The notes under the pieces are model-generated. The model searched no databases. It was not told the DNA's origin and saw only the letters and a list, made by a program, of their open reading frames with translations. This document shows positions 1 to 8,785 of a stretch of DNA of 64,000 bases, in pieces. The DNA comes from Candidatus Zixiibacteriota bacterium. Its GTDB lineage: Bacteria; Zixibacteria; MSB-5A5; GN15; FEB-12. The stretch covers positions 124,001 through 188,000 of the forward strand of contig JAOUBJ010000004.1 of NCBI GenBank assembly GCA_029860345.1, in the 5' to 3' direction. The position numbers were made by a program, and so were the translations under genes. The stretch's first letter is position 1; every line of letters starts with the position of its first letter.

Positions 1-245
1 AACAAGTCAGGTCCGCTAAGGGTACTGACCTACTACTCCGCTCAGTCAGTAGGTCGTCCGCCGCGGCGGATTAGCGGTTCCGACAAGCGCGACGGCAGAT
101 CCAGAAGCGGTTCTGCCCTACGAATCAATGGATTCCTGCTTTCGCAGGAATGACTTTGACAGCACCACTGAAGAGATGCGCGATGGCCATGGATGTGAAT
201 TGTCACCGCTAAACCCAAGGAACCCATTTATGGGCCATTTGGGTC

Positions 246-290
246 TGATTTATCATAGCGTGATTTATCACAGCGTGATTCATCACACCG
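246..290. repeat. Three tandem 15-bp repeats upstream of the export gene
   Basis: Three adjacent 15-base units begin TGATTTATCA or TGATTCATCA and differ at a few bases. They end directly before a -35 box. The position suggests a regulatory array such as activator or repressor sites, but no protein can be assigned. The rest of 1-245 holds intergenic repeat sequence: an imperfect inverted repeat near 24-55, a CAGGAATCCA-type repeat near 128-153, and a CCATTTATGGGC element near 226-240. No gene is seen there. Confidence 0.6.
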
Positions 291-291
291 G

Positions 292-320
292 TTGACTTTG
301 TAGACCCTTTTCGCTATTCT
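292..320 (+). promoter_or_regulatory. Sigma70-type promoter for the polysaccharide export operon
   Basis: TTGACT (292-297) and TATTCT (315-320) are separated by exactly 17 bases. The expected transcription start near 327 leaves almost no leader before the ATG at 331. Either the mRNA is nearly leaderless, or translation starts at the GTG at 358, which follows GAAAGG and would still give a complete signal peptide. Confidence 0.6.
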
Positions 321-330
321 TGCCACCTAA

Positions 331-1731
331 ATGTCGAATACCGTGCCCGAAAGGTTCGTGATCAATCGTATTTTGAGACACTCATGGCTCCTGGTGGTTT
401 GTCTGTGGTTTGTGGCGGCGGTTCCGGTAGCTGCCCAAGCTGTGGCCGAGGTCGACAGTCTTGAAGGCTCGTGGGCTGAGATGTATCGCTTCTTTGATGA
501 GCCGGTCGACCCAAAAACCTACCTGATCCGGCCCGGTGAAGAACTGCTGGTTACTTTTCTCCAGGCCAAGCTGGGGCCGCTGACTTTGACTGTCGATCCG
601 CAAGGCCGGATCGTGCACCCAACGCTTGGGTTGTTCGACCTGTCGCACAAGTCACTGGCGGAGGCAAGGACACTGCTTGAGGGCGCTTTGGAGAACCTTT
701 ACAAAGTTGAGCAGATCGAAATATCGGTGCTCAAACCGCAGCGGACAGCCGTGCAGGTATCGGGCGCTGTAACCAGGCCGGGTATGTACAAAGGGTTCAC
801 CTCGCATCGTGTCTCAGAAATCATCGAGCAGGCGGGCGGCATTGCCTGGCACGGCTCGACCCGACAGATTGAGTTCACCGGTGGACCTCGTCCTTTGATT
901 ATCGATCTCGACAAAGTCAGGTACCTCGGTGACAATTCTTCAAATCCCTGTCTTTACGCCGGATACAGCATCCACGTCCCCAGTAAATCGGCCCTGCGGG
1001 TCCAGGTAGTAGGCGAGGTCAACCGTCCGCGCGAGATCGAACTGGTACCGGGTGACGGGGTGTCGACTCTCATCGCTCTGGCCGGTGGCTTTCGCGCCGG
1101 TGCAGATGTCTCTCAGGTGAGTATATCCAGAGGCGCCGATGTTGTAATAACTCCCGATGAAGGTGTACTGCCGCCGTTGCAGCAGGGAGACATTATCACC
1201 GTACCGGCTCGTGAGCGTACCCATGATCAGGAAATGCTGAAACTCTTCGGCGCGGTGTCGGCTCCCGGAATGTATGCGTTTTCGACCGGCCTCACGCTGG
1301 AATCACTGGTTGGAAAGGCCGGTGGTTTCACTCAGGAAGCCAGCCGGGGAATGGTGACACTGTTTCGCAAAGCCGGGGCCGATGAATGGGGCCGCATTTC
1401 GGAACGACGCTATCCGATTACCAGCGCCGTGGGGGCCGATGGTAATATACTGGCTATGACCTTAAGAGCGGGAGATTCGGTTTATGTCCCCTTTCAGGTC
1501 GGTTATGTCAACGTTACCGGCGAGGTGCTTAATCCCGGACGGTATCCCTTTATTGATAACAAAGATGCCCTGTTTTACGTCATGACGGCCGGAGGATTTT
1601 TGCCCAGAGCCAACACCGAAGAAATCTCAATCTATAATCGGATAGCCAAGACTACCGCCGAATTCTCTACCGGGGTGATGGTTCACGATGGCGATGAACT
1701 TATCATCAACCTGCGTGAGGAACTCAGATGA
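331..1731 (+). CDS. Polysaccharide export protein with four SLBB domains (Wza-like)
   Basis: Predicted periplasmic/outer-membrane export component for a surface polysaccharide. A hydrophobic signal segment lies at about residues 15-36 and ends in VAAQA. A Poly_export domain follows (about 60-135, beginning YLIRPGE), then four SLBB repeats near 140-185, 223-268, 302-346 and 392-440, each with a G-x-V...PG or equivalent core and a following AGG turn. There is no clear lipobox, so it may not be lipidated as Wza is. The stop overlaps the start of the next gene by four bases, so export and chain-length genes are translationally coupled. The GTG at 358 is an alternative start that fits the upstream promoter better. 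Confidence 0.88.
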   Translation: MSNTVPERFVINRILRHSWLLVVCLWFVAAVPVAAQAVAEVDSLEGSWAEMYRFFDEPVDPKTYLIRPGEELLVTFLQAKLGPLTLTVDPQGRIVHPTLGLFDLSHKSLAEARTLLEGALENLYKVEQIEISVLKPQRTAVQVSGAVTRPGMYKGFTSHRVSEIIEQAGGIAWHGSTRQIEFTGGPRPLIIDLDKVRYLGDNSSNPCLYAGYSIHVPSKSALRVQVVGEVNRPREIELVPGDGVSTLIALAGGFRAGADVSQVSISRGADVVITPDEGVLPPLQQGDIITVPARERTHDQEMLKLFGAVSAPGMYAFSTGLTLESLVGKAGGFTQEASRGMVTLFRKAGADEWGRISERRYPITSAVGADGNILAMTLRAGDSVYVPFQVGYVNVTGEVLNPGRYPFIDNKDALFYVMTAGGFLPRANTEEISIYNRIAKTTAEFSTGVMVHDGDELIINLREELR

Positions 1732-2933
1732 ACTCTACCGGTTCGACCAATCTGTGGCTTCTGATGGAGGTAATGACGCGCCGCCGCACTTTGATCCTGA
1801 GCATTGTCATTGTTGTAACGTTGACCGCCGTTGTCGTGTCGTTGATCCTGCCCAAATACTACCTGGCTACGGCCCTTCTTTTGCCGCCGAAAGATGTGAG
1901 CATCCCGGTGGCCGGACTGGGACGGATATCGGAAGTGGTGTCGGTAACCAAGGGATTGAACTTGCCGGTGTTGGTCACTACATCGGATGTTTACCGTCGC
2001 ATGCTGATGAGCCACCGGATCACCGACGGGATAATGGAGCAGTTTGAACTTGTCGAGCGTTACGGCGCGCGCAATCGGGACGAGGCATACCTGACCCTTT
2101 TGGAGAATGCCGAGTTTTCGGTCACCGACGAAGGCTTGCTGAATGTGGCCGTCGAGGATCGCGATCCAACTATGGCGGCCGAGATGGTCAACAGTTTTGT
2201 CGAACGGCTCGACCAGGTCAATCGGGAGATAGCTACCTCCCGCGCCCGACAAAACCGTGTCTTCATCGAAGGAAGACTTAGTCAGATCACAGCCGAACTT
2301 GATTCCGCACGGAGCGCGTTCGAATCCTTTCAGATGACCCACAAAACGGTCGATTTCACACAGCAAATCAGGCTGGCCGTGGATCAGGCCATCGAACTCA
2401 AGATCAAGCTGGGGGAGATCGATCTGGAACTTGCCATACTCAGGTCCAAACTGGGCGACGACAACGCCGAACTTCAGGATCGCTTACGGCGACGCCAAAC
2501 GGTCGCTCAGCAACTGGACCGACTGGAATCGACCAACAGTGATTCGTCCTTCTTCTCTTTGCCCGTGTCTGCGATTCCCGTGTTGAAGGGTCAGTACGAG
2601 GAACTGTATAGCCGGGTGCGCGTGAACGAAGGACTGTACACCACTCTGCTGGGACAACTGGAACAAGCGAAAATCCAGGAGAACGAGGAGTTGCCGACTA
2701 TCACCGTTCTCGACTGGGCCGTGCCGCCTGAGATGAGAAGCCGACCCAAGCGAACCATAATGGTCCTTTTGGCTTTCGGATTGAGTTTGATAGGCGCGCT
2801 ATTGCTGGCGGCCTGGCTTGAATTTGTGTCGCGATTGAGAACGCAGAGTCCCGACGATTACAAGCGCGTTTCCCAATTCCTCAATGCCTTTCTTGGCTGG
2901 TTGCCGGGAGTAGGAAAACCCAACAAATCCTGA
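1728..2933 (+). CDS. Wzz/GumC-type polysaccharide chain-length protein
   Basis: Inner-membrane polysaccharide co-polymerase expected to work with the SLBB protein encoded just before it. It has a membrane segment at about 21-43, a long periplasmic part rich in predicted coiled coil (about 170-320), a Pro-rich stretch PPEMRSRPKR and a second membrane segment at about 345-370. That is the usual Wzz topology. The cytoplasmic tail is short and carries no BY-kinase domain or tyrosine cluster, so any kinase partner must be encoded elsewhere. It overlaps the upstream gene (ATGA). Family assignment is firm; the polymer is unknown. Confidence 0.85.
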   Translation: MNSTGSTNLWLLMEVMTRRRTLILSIVIVVTLTAVVVSLILPKYYLATALLLPPKDVSIPVAGLGRISEVVSVTKGLNLPVLVTTSDVYRRMLMSHRITDGIMEQFELVERYGARNRDEAYLTLLENAEFSVTDEGLLNVAVEDRDPTMAAEMVNSFVERLDQVNREIATSRARQNRVFIEGRLSQITAELDSARSAFESFQMTHKTVDFTQQIRLAVDQAIELKIKLGEIDLELAILRSKLGDDNAELQDRLRRRQTVAQQLDRLESTNSDSSFFSLPVSAIPVLKGQYEELYSRVRVNEGLYTTLLGQLEQAKIQENEELPTITVLDWAVPPEMRSRPKRTIMVLLAFGLSLIGALLLAAWLEFVSRLRTQSPDDYKRVSQFLNAFLGWLPGVGKPNKS

Positions 2934-2958
2934 AAGACAAAACAGAGTATAAGACGTT

Positions 2959-3963
2959 ATGAAGAACATTGCCATAGCCGGCGTTGGCGCCTGGGGCAGA
3001 AACCTGCTTCGCAACTTTCACACCCTGGCCGATGGGCACCTGGTGTTGGCCTGCGACGGTGATGAGAAGCGGCTTAGGTACGTCAACCAGACGTACCCCG
3101 ATCTGAAGACGACCAAAGACTATAACGACGTCATCAAGCGTGACGACATTGAGGCGGTCGTCCTGGCCACGCCGCCGGCCGCCCATTTTGAGATGGCCAT
3201 GGCCGCTATCAAGGCCGACAAAGATGTCTTCGTGGAAAAACCGCTGGTCCTATCGGTGGCCGAAGGTGAACAACTGGTCGAAGAGGCGGACAAACGAAAG
3301 CGTGTGCTGATGGTCGGCCATATCATGGTCTATCATCCGGCCACCCTCTACTTGAAAGAGAAGATCGACTCCGGTGATTTGGGCACGGTTTACTATTTAT
3401 GCGCCAGTCGCGTGAACCTCGGCAAAGTGCGCAATATCGAAAACGCGCTGTGGTCTTTTGCGCCGCATGATATCTCGATCATTCTGTTTTTGTTACAAAA
3501 GATGCCGGTACAGGTCACCTCCACCGGTTCGTCCTACCTGCAACCTGGAATAGAAGATGTGGTCTTCACCGTGTTGCACTTTGCAGACGGCACCATGGCT
3601 CACATTCATGTCAGCTGGCTCGACCCGCGCAAGGACCGCAAGCTGGTTGTGGTCGGTTCTGAGAAAATGGCCGAGTTCGACGATAGCCAGGCTGCTGAGA
3701 AAATCCGTCTCTACGACAAGACTGTTAATACCAGGCAGGATTATGAAACCTACGGCGAGTATCTCGCTATCCGTACCGGCGACATCGTCATTCCACGAAT
3801 AAAAACGGCTGAACCGCTGGCCGAAGAGTGCCGGCACTTTCTGGACTGTATCGAGACTCGTACGCAACCCCGCTCCGACGGCGTCGAGGGTCTGCGCGTG
3901 TTGAAAGTTCTCGATGCCGCTCAGCAATCGCTGGCCAAAAGTGGGGCGCCGATTAAACTGTGA
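2959..3963 (+). CDS. Gfo/Idh/MocA oxidoreductase, WbpB/WlbA-like sugar dehydrogenase
   Basis: NAD-dependent sugar dehydrogenase. The N-terminus has a Rossmann motif GVGAWGRN, the sequence EKPL of the family's conserved Lys motif lies near residue 94, and the C-terminal half matches the GFO_IDH_MocA substrate-binding fold. The next two genes encode a WbpD/WlbB-like acetyltransferase and a DegT-type aminotransferase. In known pathways these three enzymes convert UDP-GlcNAc uronic acid to its 2,3-diacetamido form: oxidation at C3, transamination, N-acetylation. The exact substrate is inferred from this neighbourhood. Confidence 0.85.
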   Translation: MKNIAIAGVGAWGRNLLRNFHTLADGHLVLACDGDEKRLRYVNQTYPDLKTTKDYNDVIKRDDIEAVVLATPPAAHFEMAMAAIKADKDVFVEKPLVLSVAEGEQLVEEADKRKRVLMVGHIMVYHPATLYLKEKIDSGDLGTVYYLCASRVNLGKVRNIENALWSFAPHDISIILFLLQKMPVQVTSTGSSYLQPGIEDVVFTVLHFADGTMAHIHVSWLDPRKDRKLVVVGSEKMAEFDDSQAAEKIRLYDKTVNTRQDYETYGEYLAIRTGDIVIPRIKTAEPLAEECRHFLDCIETRTQPRSDGVEGLRVLKVLDAAQQSLAKSGAPIKL

Positions 3964-4014
3964 GGCCAGATCCCTTTGGGTGAGCCAACAAACCAGCAAT
4001 AAGGCAGATTTACA

Positions 4015-4776
4015 ATGTCGACTTCAATTGTAGCAGCAACGGCCAGAATCGATCAAAGTACCAGCGTCGGTGAACAGTGTGTCGTTGGCGAAAACGTTAC
4101 GATAGGTGCCGGGTGTGTCATCGGACACCACGTCGTGATCCACGACGACACCTCCATCGGTGACAACGTGCGCATCGACGACGGAACGTCAATCGGTAAG
4201 TCGCCCATGCGGGCGGCCAATTCCGCCGTGACCAAAGAACAGCAGCTCGATCCGTGCACGATTGAGTCAGACTGTATCATCGGCACCAATGTGGTCATAT
4301 ACCGTGGTTCCGAAATCGGTCGTAAGGTGCTGATCGCCGACCTTTCGACCGTGCGCGAGAACGTATCCATCGGACGGTTCACGATTGTGGGACGCGGTGT
4401 GGCTATTGAAAACTTCTGCAAGATCGGCAATTACGTAAAACTCGAAACCAATGTTTATATCACCGCCTATTCCGAAATAGAAGATCGTGTTTTTGTCGCC
4501 CCGTGCGTGGCAACCTCGAACGACAACTTTGTCGGACGTACCGAAGAGAGGTTCAAGCACTTCAAGGGTGTTACAATTCGGAAAGGCGCACGTGTAGGTG
4601 CAAACGTAACCGTGCTGCCCGGCAAAACCATCAACGAAGATGCCTTGATCGCCGCTGGTGCAACCTTGACAACAGATGCCCCGGCCAGGAAAATCATGTT
4701 AGGCGCCCCGGCCAAACCGTTCCGCGATGTACCCGAGGAACAGTTGCTTGAAAACCAGGGCTGGGAAGACAAGTAA
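4015..4776 (+). CDS. Left-handed beta-helix N-acetyltransferase, WbpD/WlbB-like
   Basis: Hexapeptide-repeat acyltransferase. Isoleucine/valine-spaced hexads run through residues 10-225, for example IGAGCVIGHHVVI and VGANVTVLPG, giving a left-handed beta helix. The signature SNDNFVGRTEERFKHFKG and a C-terminal GAPAK turn are typical of WlbB/WbpD, which acetylate the 3-amino group of UDP-GlcNAc3NA. At 253 residues it is longer than the roughly 190 usual for WbpD because of extra N-terminal coils. It sits between the dehydrogenase and the aminotransferase in the same operon. The role is inferred from family and context. Confidence 0.83.
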   Translation: MSTSIVAATARIDQSTSVGEQCVVGENVTIGAGCVIGHHVVIHDDTSIGDNVRIDDGTSIGKSPMRAANSAVTKEQQLDPCTIESDCIIGTNVVIYRGSEIGRKVLIADLSTVRENVSIGRFTIVGRGVAIENFCKIGNYVKLETNVYITAYSEIEDRVFVAPCVATSNDNFVGRTEERFKHFKGVTIRKGARVGANVTVLPGKTINEDALIAAGATLTTDAPARKIMLGAPAKPFRDVPEEQLLENQGWEDK

Positions 4777-4786
4777 GGAGAATATA

Positions 4787-5893
4787 ATGCCCGTACCGCT
4801 TTTGGATCTGAGTCGTCAATATGCTTACCTGAAACCGGACCTGGATGAAGCCGTGATCCGCGTGCTGACGCACGGCAAGTTTATCCTCGGACCGGAAGTG
4901 GCCGAGCTTGAAAAGAAAGTGGCGTCGCTGTGCGAAGTCGACTATGCCGTCGGCGTGGCCAGCGGCACCGACGCTCTCCTGCTGGCCTTGCGAGCAGCCG
5001 GTGTTGAGCCGGGAGATGAAGTTATCACCACCGATTTTTCGTTCTTTGCCACGGCCGGAGTTATCCACCGGCTCGGCGCCAAACCGGTTTTTGTCGACAT
5101 CGAGAGCGACACCTACAACATCGATCCCAACCTGATCGAGGCTGCCATCACCGACAAAACCAAGGTGATCGTCCCGGTCCATCTGTTTGGGCAGGTGGCC
5201 GACATGGACCCGATCATGAAAGTCGCGGCCAAACACGGCCTCAAAGTGGTCGAGGATGCAGCCCAGGCTATCGGTTCCGAGTACAAGGGGCGCAAAGCCG
5301 GTTCCATCGGCGAATACGGATGCTTTTCGTTTTTCCCCAGCAAGAACTTAGGCGCCGGTGGTGACGGCGGCATGATTGTGGCCGTTACCGAAGAGAGTTT
5401 CGAGAGCTGTCGCTATCTGCGCGTGCACGGCGCCAAACGTAAGTACTATCACGACACCGTTGGCTACAACTCGCGCCTGGCCACTATGCAGGCGGCAATT
5501 TTGCAGGTGAAACTGGCCCACCTGCGCAAATGGTCGCAACAACGTATCGAACATGCCCGCACCTACGACGAAGCCTTGGCCGGCGTTGAAGGCCTTACCA
5601 CGCCGCATGTGACCGAACACTCGACTTTTCATATCTACAACCAGTACACTATCGCCCTGACCAATCGGGAAGCTGTCCAGACAGCTTTGCGCGATGCCGG
5701 TATTGGTAACTGCATTTATTATCCGGTGCCGTTCCATCGCCAACCCTGTTTTGAGTATTTGGGCTATCAGCCGAACGAGTTCCCCGTCACCAACAAGGCC
5801 TGCGAAGAGGTTTTGTCGATCCCGGTTTATCCGGAGCTTACCGCCGCCGAACAGGACCAGGTGATCGACACCATCCGCAAAGCGGTGGGTTGA
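4787..5893 (+). CDS. DegT/DnrJ/EryC1/StrS sugar aminotransferase, WbpE/WlbC-like
   Basis: PLP-dependent aminotransferase acting on a nucleotide-linked 3-keto sugar. The family landmarks are present: LDLSRQY near the N-terminus, SGTDALLLAL, the VEDAAQAIGSEYKG segment binding PLP, and FSFFPSKNLGAGGDGG containing the Schiff-base Lys. I chose the ATG at 4787 because it follows AAGGAG and starts the family-typical MPVPLLDL; the longer reading frame overlaps the previous gene. With the two upstream genes it completes a WbpB-WbpD-WbpE set. No glycosyltransferase follows on this strand. Confidence 0.87.
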   Translation: MPVPLLDLSRQYAYLKPDLDEAVIRVLTHGKFILGPEVAELEKKVASLCEVDYAVGVASGTDALLLALRAAGVEPGDEVITTDFSFFATAGVIHRLGAKPVFVDIESDTYNIDPNLIEAAITDKTKVIVPVHLFGQVADMDPIMKVAAKHGLKVVEDAAQAIGSEYKGRKAGSIGEYGCFSFFPSKNLGAGGDGGMIVAVTEESFESCRYLRVHGAKRKYYHDTVGYNSRLATMQAAILQVKLAHLRKWSQQRIEHARTYDEALAGVEGLTTPHVTEHSTFHIYNQYTIALTNREAVQTALRDAGIGNCIYYPVPFHRQPCFEYLGYQPNEFPVTNKACEEVLSIPVYPELTAAEQDQVIDTIRKAVG

Positions 5894-5906
5894 GATGCGT
5901 CCGGTG

Positions 5907-5957
5907 TGGTGTTGGGCGACCCCGCCTGACACCTCATGCTGAGCGGAGTCGAAGCAT
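5907..5957. repeat. Dispersed palindromes (families A and B) after the export operon
   Basis: Positions 5907-5934 carry a hairpin-forming element built as GGTGT-GGGCG...CGCC-ACACC, seen again near 10452, 37357 and 59235. It is followed by the REP-like CATGCTGAGCGGAGTCGAAG element (5935-5957). The gap 5894-6272 consists almost entirely of such repeats, including a GC-rich GGGTCCGTCTTCGCCTGC copy near 5985 that recurs near 18707. No gene is seen here. Confidence 0.7.
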
Positions 5958-6163
5958 GTGCCGCTTTGGTCTTCAGTAGGGAGGGTCCGTCTTCGCCTGC
6001 GCGCCGCGGCGTGGACCCGCCGCCGCCGGACTCCTCGCAATGGCGTTACCGTGAATCTTTTGACAGTAGTTAACAGTAGGTCAGGACCCCTTGCGGTTTC
6101 GACATCACGCGCTTCGCGTGAGCCTTTGTCTTGTCGTTCGCAGCGCAAAAAGCAGGCTTGCCT

Positions 6164-6225
6164 GTCGAAACCCGCCTTCGGCGGCCATAAATGGTATTTA
6201 TGCCCTTCGGGCCAGGGGTTTCGAC
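6164..6225. repeat. Family C inverted-repeat element GTCGAAACCC...GGGTTTCGAC
   Basis: A 10-base terminal inverted repeat encloses about 42 bases that include internal small hairpins. Related copies with the same ends lie at 32666-32709 and 60291-60334. All three are between genes. The structure resembles a small non-autonomous mobile or REP-type element; no transposase is linked to it. Confidence 0.65.
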
Positions 6226-6272
6226 CTACGAAGACTTCCGGATTCGCATGGCGGCATCGCAGGGATGCCGCC

Positions 6273-8756
6273 CTACTGTTCTGTATCCCCCGGCCTCAGC
6301 GTCAACGTCGACACGGCCCGCGCGTGGACTTTGTCGCGTGAAAAAGGTACGGTCCACCGTTGGCCCTCGCGCCACATTCGATTGAAATCAAAGAAATGCT
6401 CGCTCATCGGATTGCCGGAATTACCGGCCGGTAAAACCATCGTCACGGCATCGATATCGGCAAAGTCGACCACAAAGCGCCAGCTTGGACCCACCACGCA
6501 GTTGAACGTCGTGTCGTTGACTTTGCTGTAAAACGACGAGTTCAACGATCCGGGACTGCCCGACCACGGCCAGGGTCCGTGCTGCAAGTCGAGCAGACTG
6601 TTGATGACCGGTACCACGGCCATGGGATGACGCATACTCAAACTATGCATCTCGCCCCACTGTCTGGGCGGCAGCAGATCACGGTCGGCTTCAACGCCGT
6701 AGACTATCTCGGTCGCCTTGCGCGCGGCTTGTTGTGCAATCTCGTTGCGCGTTTCAATTGCTTCATCGGTATCGACATTGTCGAACCAGCTCAGGTCGTC
6801 GGAGTGATACATTCGATCCAGAGTGAGTTTCGAGATTTGCAAATGCATCCCGTCAAGTTCGTCCTGGTAGGTCAGCCTTTTGAGATGACTGAGGAACAGC
6901 ACCATTAACGGCATCACGCTGGATTCGTCCGTTGAACGTCCATCCCAGTTGCGCACTTCAGACGCCGCTGCAGACTCGTCGATGGCTTCCAGAGCATCGG
7001 CAAGGACATCCCGCCATCTTAACAAGTACTCATCCTGTTGATCCAGTTGCCATGTCCACATCTCGTCCACGGTAACAACACTGCCGGCGTTCAGCAGTCC
7101 GACCGCACGCAGAATCCGATCGGCAGCGTAGTTTCCGGGGACATCGTGCAACCGACTCGCCAGATTGTTACAACTAACCAGCCAGCCTTGAGAGGGATTG
7201 AGAGCATGTGGTGTTTTATCCAAAGGCAAGTATCCTTTTTCTTCTTCACCGGTCGACATCCATCCTTGGCTGGGAAAGGTTCCATCTCCGTCACGGCGAA
7301 TCGGGACCGGCGTGGCCAGTTGGTAGCCTATATCGCCTGAACTGTCGGCGTACATGTAATTGGCGTTCAGCGCACCCAGTTTGGTCACAACGGTGCGAAA
7401 CTGCTCGAACGACTGCACCTGGTGTAGCGCAAACCCCGATGATATCGCCGCGTCGATATCGACATCGTACCCGGCCCACTTGAGAGAAAACAGCTTGCCG
7501 CCTTTTTCGATCATGATCGGCCCGTGACGAGTGAGTTTGGTGGTTACCTCAAGCGGCAGAGCATCTGTTGCATAGATGGTGTCCACGACCACTTCGAGTG
7601 GCTCGACTCCCGAGTTTGTCATAACGCTCAGGCTGTCGTCATCGGACAGTTGTTCCTCGTAGTAGTCGGTTATGTCCACGCCACCGGCGGTGAAGGCCCA
7701 GGCGGCGGCGCCGTTGTGACCCATGACGACGAACGGTAGCCCCGGCACCGTGACACCAAGCACGCCAGACGAAGACTGTTCGACATGTAACCCCACTGCA
7801 TACCAAAACTGCGGCAGTCGTCCGATCTCCAGATGCGGATCGGCGGCCAGCAGGGCATGGTTGGAAGCGGACTTATCCGGAGATACCACCCACGAATTGG
7901 ATGCAGCGCTCATTGACAACGCGGGAACATCGTTGTCAAACAGCGATCCTGCAACGGCCAGTTGAAATGCCGTAGATGATGACTCGATAGATGCATCAGT
8001 TTCGGCACCGTAGTCAGTTGGTATCTTTAGGTCGCGACCTTTCAGACGCCGGTCTACCGGGTGCCGAAGGCTGCCATGTTCACTTTCATGCGGAACAGTG
8101 GACTGCGCCCAGTCCGGATAGCTGCCAACCAGTTGCCTTGCCTGATCGCGTGATAGCAGTTCCATCAGATCGAGGTGAAAGCGGTCGCGGTTCTGAAGTG
8201 CATCGGAGAACCATGTCTGGAAACTGAGAACGGCCAGGCAGTCATACACTGTCCACGGTTCAAAATCGACAGGCAGAAGTTTGTACTCGAACGGCACCGA
8301 ACCACAGGTTACATAGTAGCTGTTGACGCCGTCTGAGTAGGCTTGGAGGAGATTACGATTGTCATCGGAGAGTTGCATGAGGGCTTTTTGGGCGATGCGG
8401 GCATGCCCAATCATACGTTGTCTTTTGTCCGCCTCAAGAGTGACACTACCGAGCATTTGGGAAAGCCGTCCCTGCGACAAACGACGAATCAAGTCCATTT
8501 GAAACATGCGGTCGGCCGCGTGTTGGTAGCCAAGGGCAAAGATAGCATCCGTCTCGCTTTGTGCCCAGATCTGGGGGATACCCAGGCTATCGAAGGTAAT
8601 AGACACGTTGTCCTGCAACTTGTCCAGCCCGACACTTCCGCTGGTGGGCGGAAGAGTGCGCTGCAGCAAAACATACCCGGCGATGCAAAAACCGACAAGC
8701 AAGCCGACGACGGCTAACAGTACTCCCTTTAAGGCGCGGCGACCGGCTGGTTTCAT
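6273..8756 (-). CDS. Penicillin acylase family N-terminal nucleophile hydrolase
   Basis: Predicted exported amidase of the penicillin G acylase/AHL acylase superfamily, made as a precursor that cleaves itself into two subunits. An N-terminal membrane or signal segment lies at about 10-32. The alpha part carries the family segment RMFQMDLIRRLSQGRLSQ. The cleavage site and catalytic serine lie in SAASNSWVVSPDK, with Ser286 the predicted nucleophile, followed by the conserved LLAADPHL. The length of 827 residues is normal. The natural substrate (penicillin, N-acyl homoserine lactone or another acyl amide) cannot be read from sequence. The next gene on this strand, a symporter, ends just upstream and the two may be co-transcribed. 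Confidence 0.88.
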   Translation of the reverse strand: MKPAGRRALKGVLLAVVGLLVGFCIAGYVLLQRTLPPTSGSVGLDKLQDNVSITFDSLGIPQIWAQSETDAIFALGYQHAADRMFQMDLIRRLSQGRLSQMLGSVTLEADKRQRMIGHARIAQKALMQLSDDNRNLLQAYSDGVNSYYVTCGSVPFEYKLLPVDFEPWTVYDCLAVLSFQTWFSDALQNRDRFHLDLMELLSRDQARQLVGSYPDWAQSTVPHESEHGSLRHPVDRRLKGRDLKIPTDYGAETDASIESSSTAFQLAVAGSLFDNDVPALSMSAASNSWVVSPDKSASNHALLAADPHLEIGRLPQFWYAVGLHVEQSSSGVLGVTVPGLPFVVMGHNGAAAWAFTAGGVDITDYYEEQLSDDDSLSVMTNSGVEPLEVVVDTIYATDALPLEVTTKLTRHGPIMIEKGGKLFSLKWAGYDVDIDAAISSGFALHQVQSFEQFRTVVTKLGALNANYMYADSSGDIGYQLATPVPIRRDGDGTFPSQGWMSTGEEEKGYLPLDKTPHALNPSQGWLVSCNNLASRLHDVPGNYAADRILRAVGLLNAGSVVTVDEMWTWQLDQQDEYLLRWRDVLADALEAIDESAAASEVRNWDGRSTDESSVMPLMVLFLSHLKRLTYQDELDGMHLQISKLTLDRMYHSDDLSWFDNVDTDEAIETRNEIAQQAARKATEIVYGVEADRDLLPPRQWGEMHSLSMRHPMAVVPVINSLLDLQHGPWPWSGSPGSLNSSFYSKVNDTTFNCVVGPSWRFVVDFADIDAVTMVLPAGNSGNPMSEHFFDFNRMWREGQRWTVPFSRDKVHARAVSTLTLRPGDTEQ

Positions 8757-8785
8757 GGACTACTCACTTCCTGAAGTGGGACGAC

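Noticed and set aside
42-227. Short minus-strand frame at the left edge
   Set aside because: Its peptide is composed of dispersed repeat sequence and has no ribosome site.
5958-6531. Several overlapping plus-strand frames of 64-146 codons
   Set aside because: They run through palindromic repeats and antisense to the acylase gene, with no family similarity.
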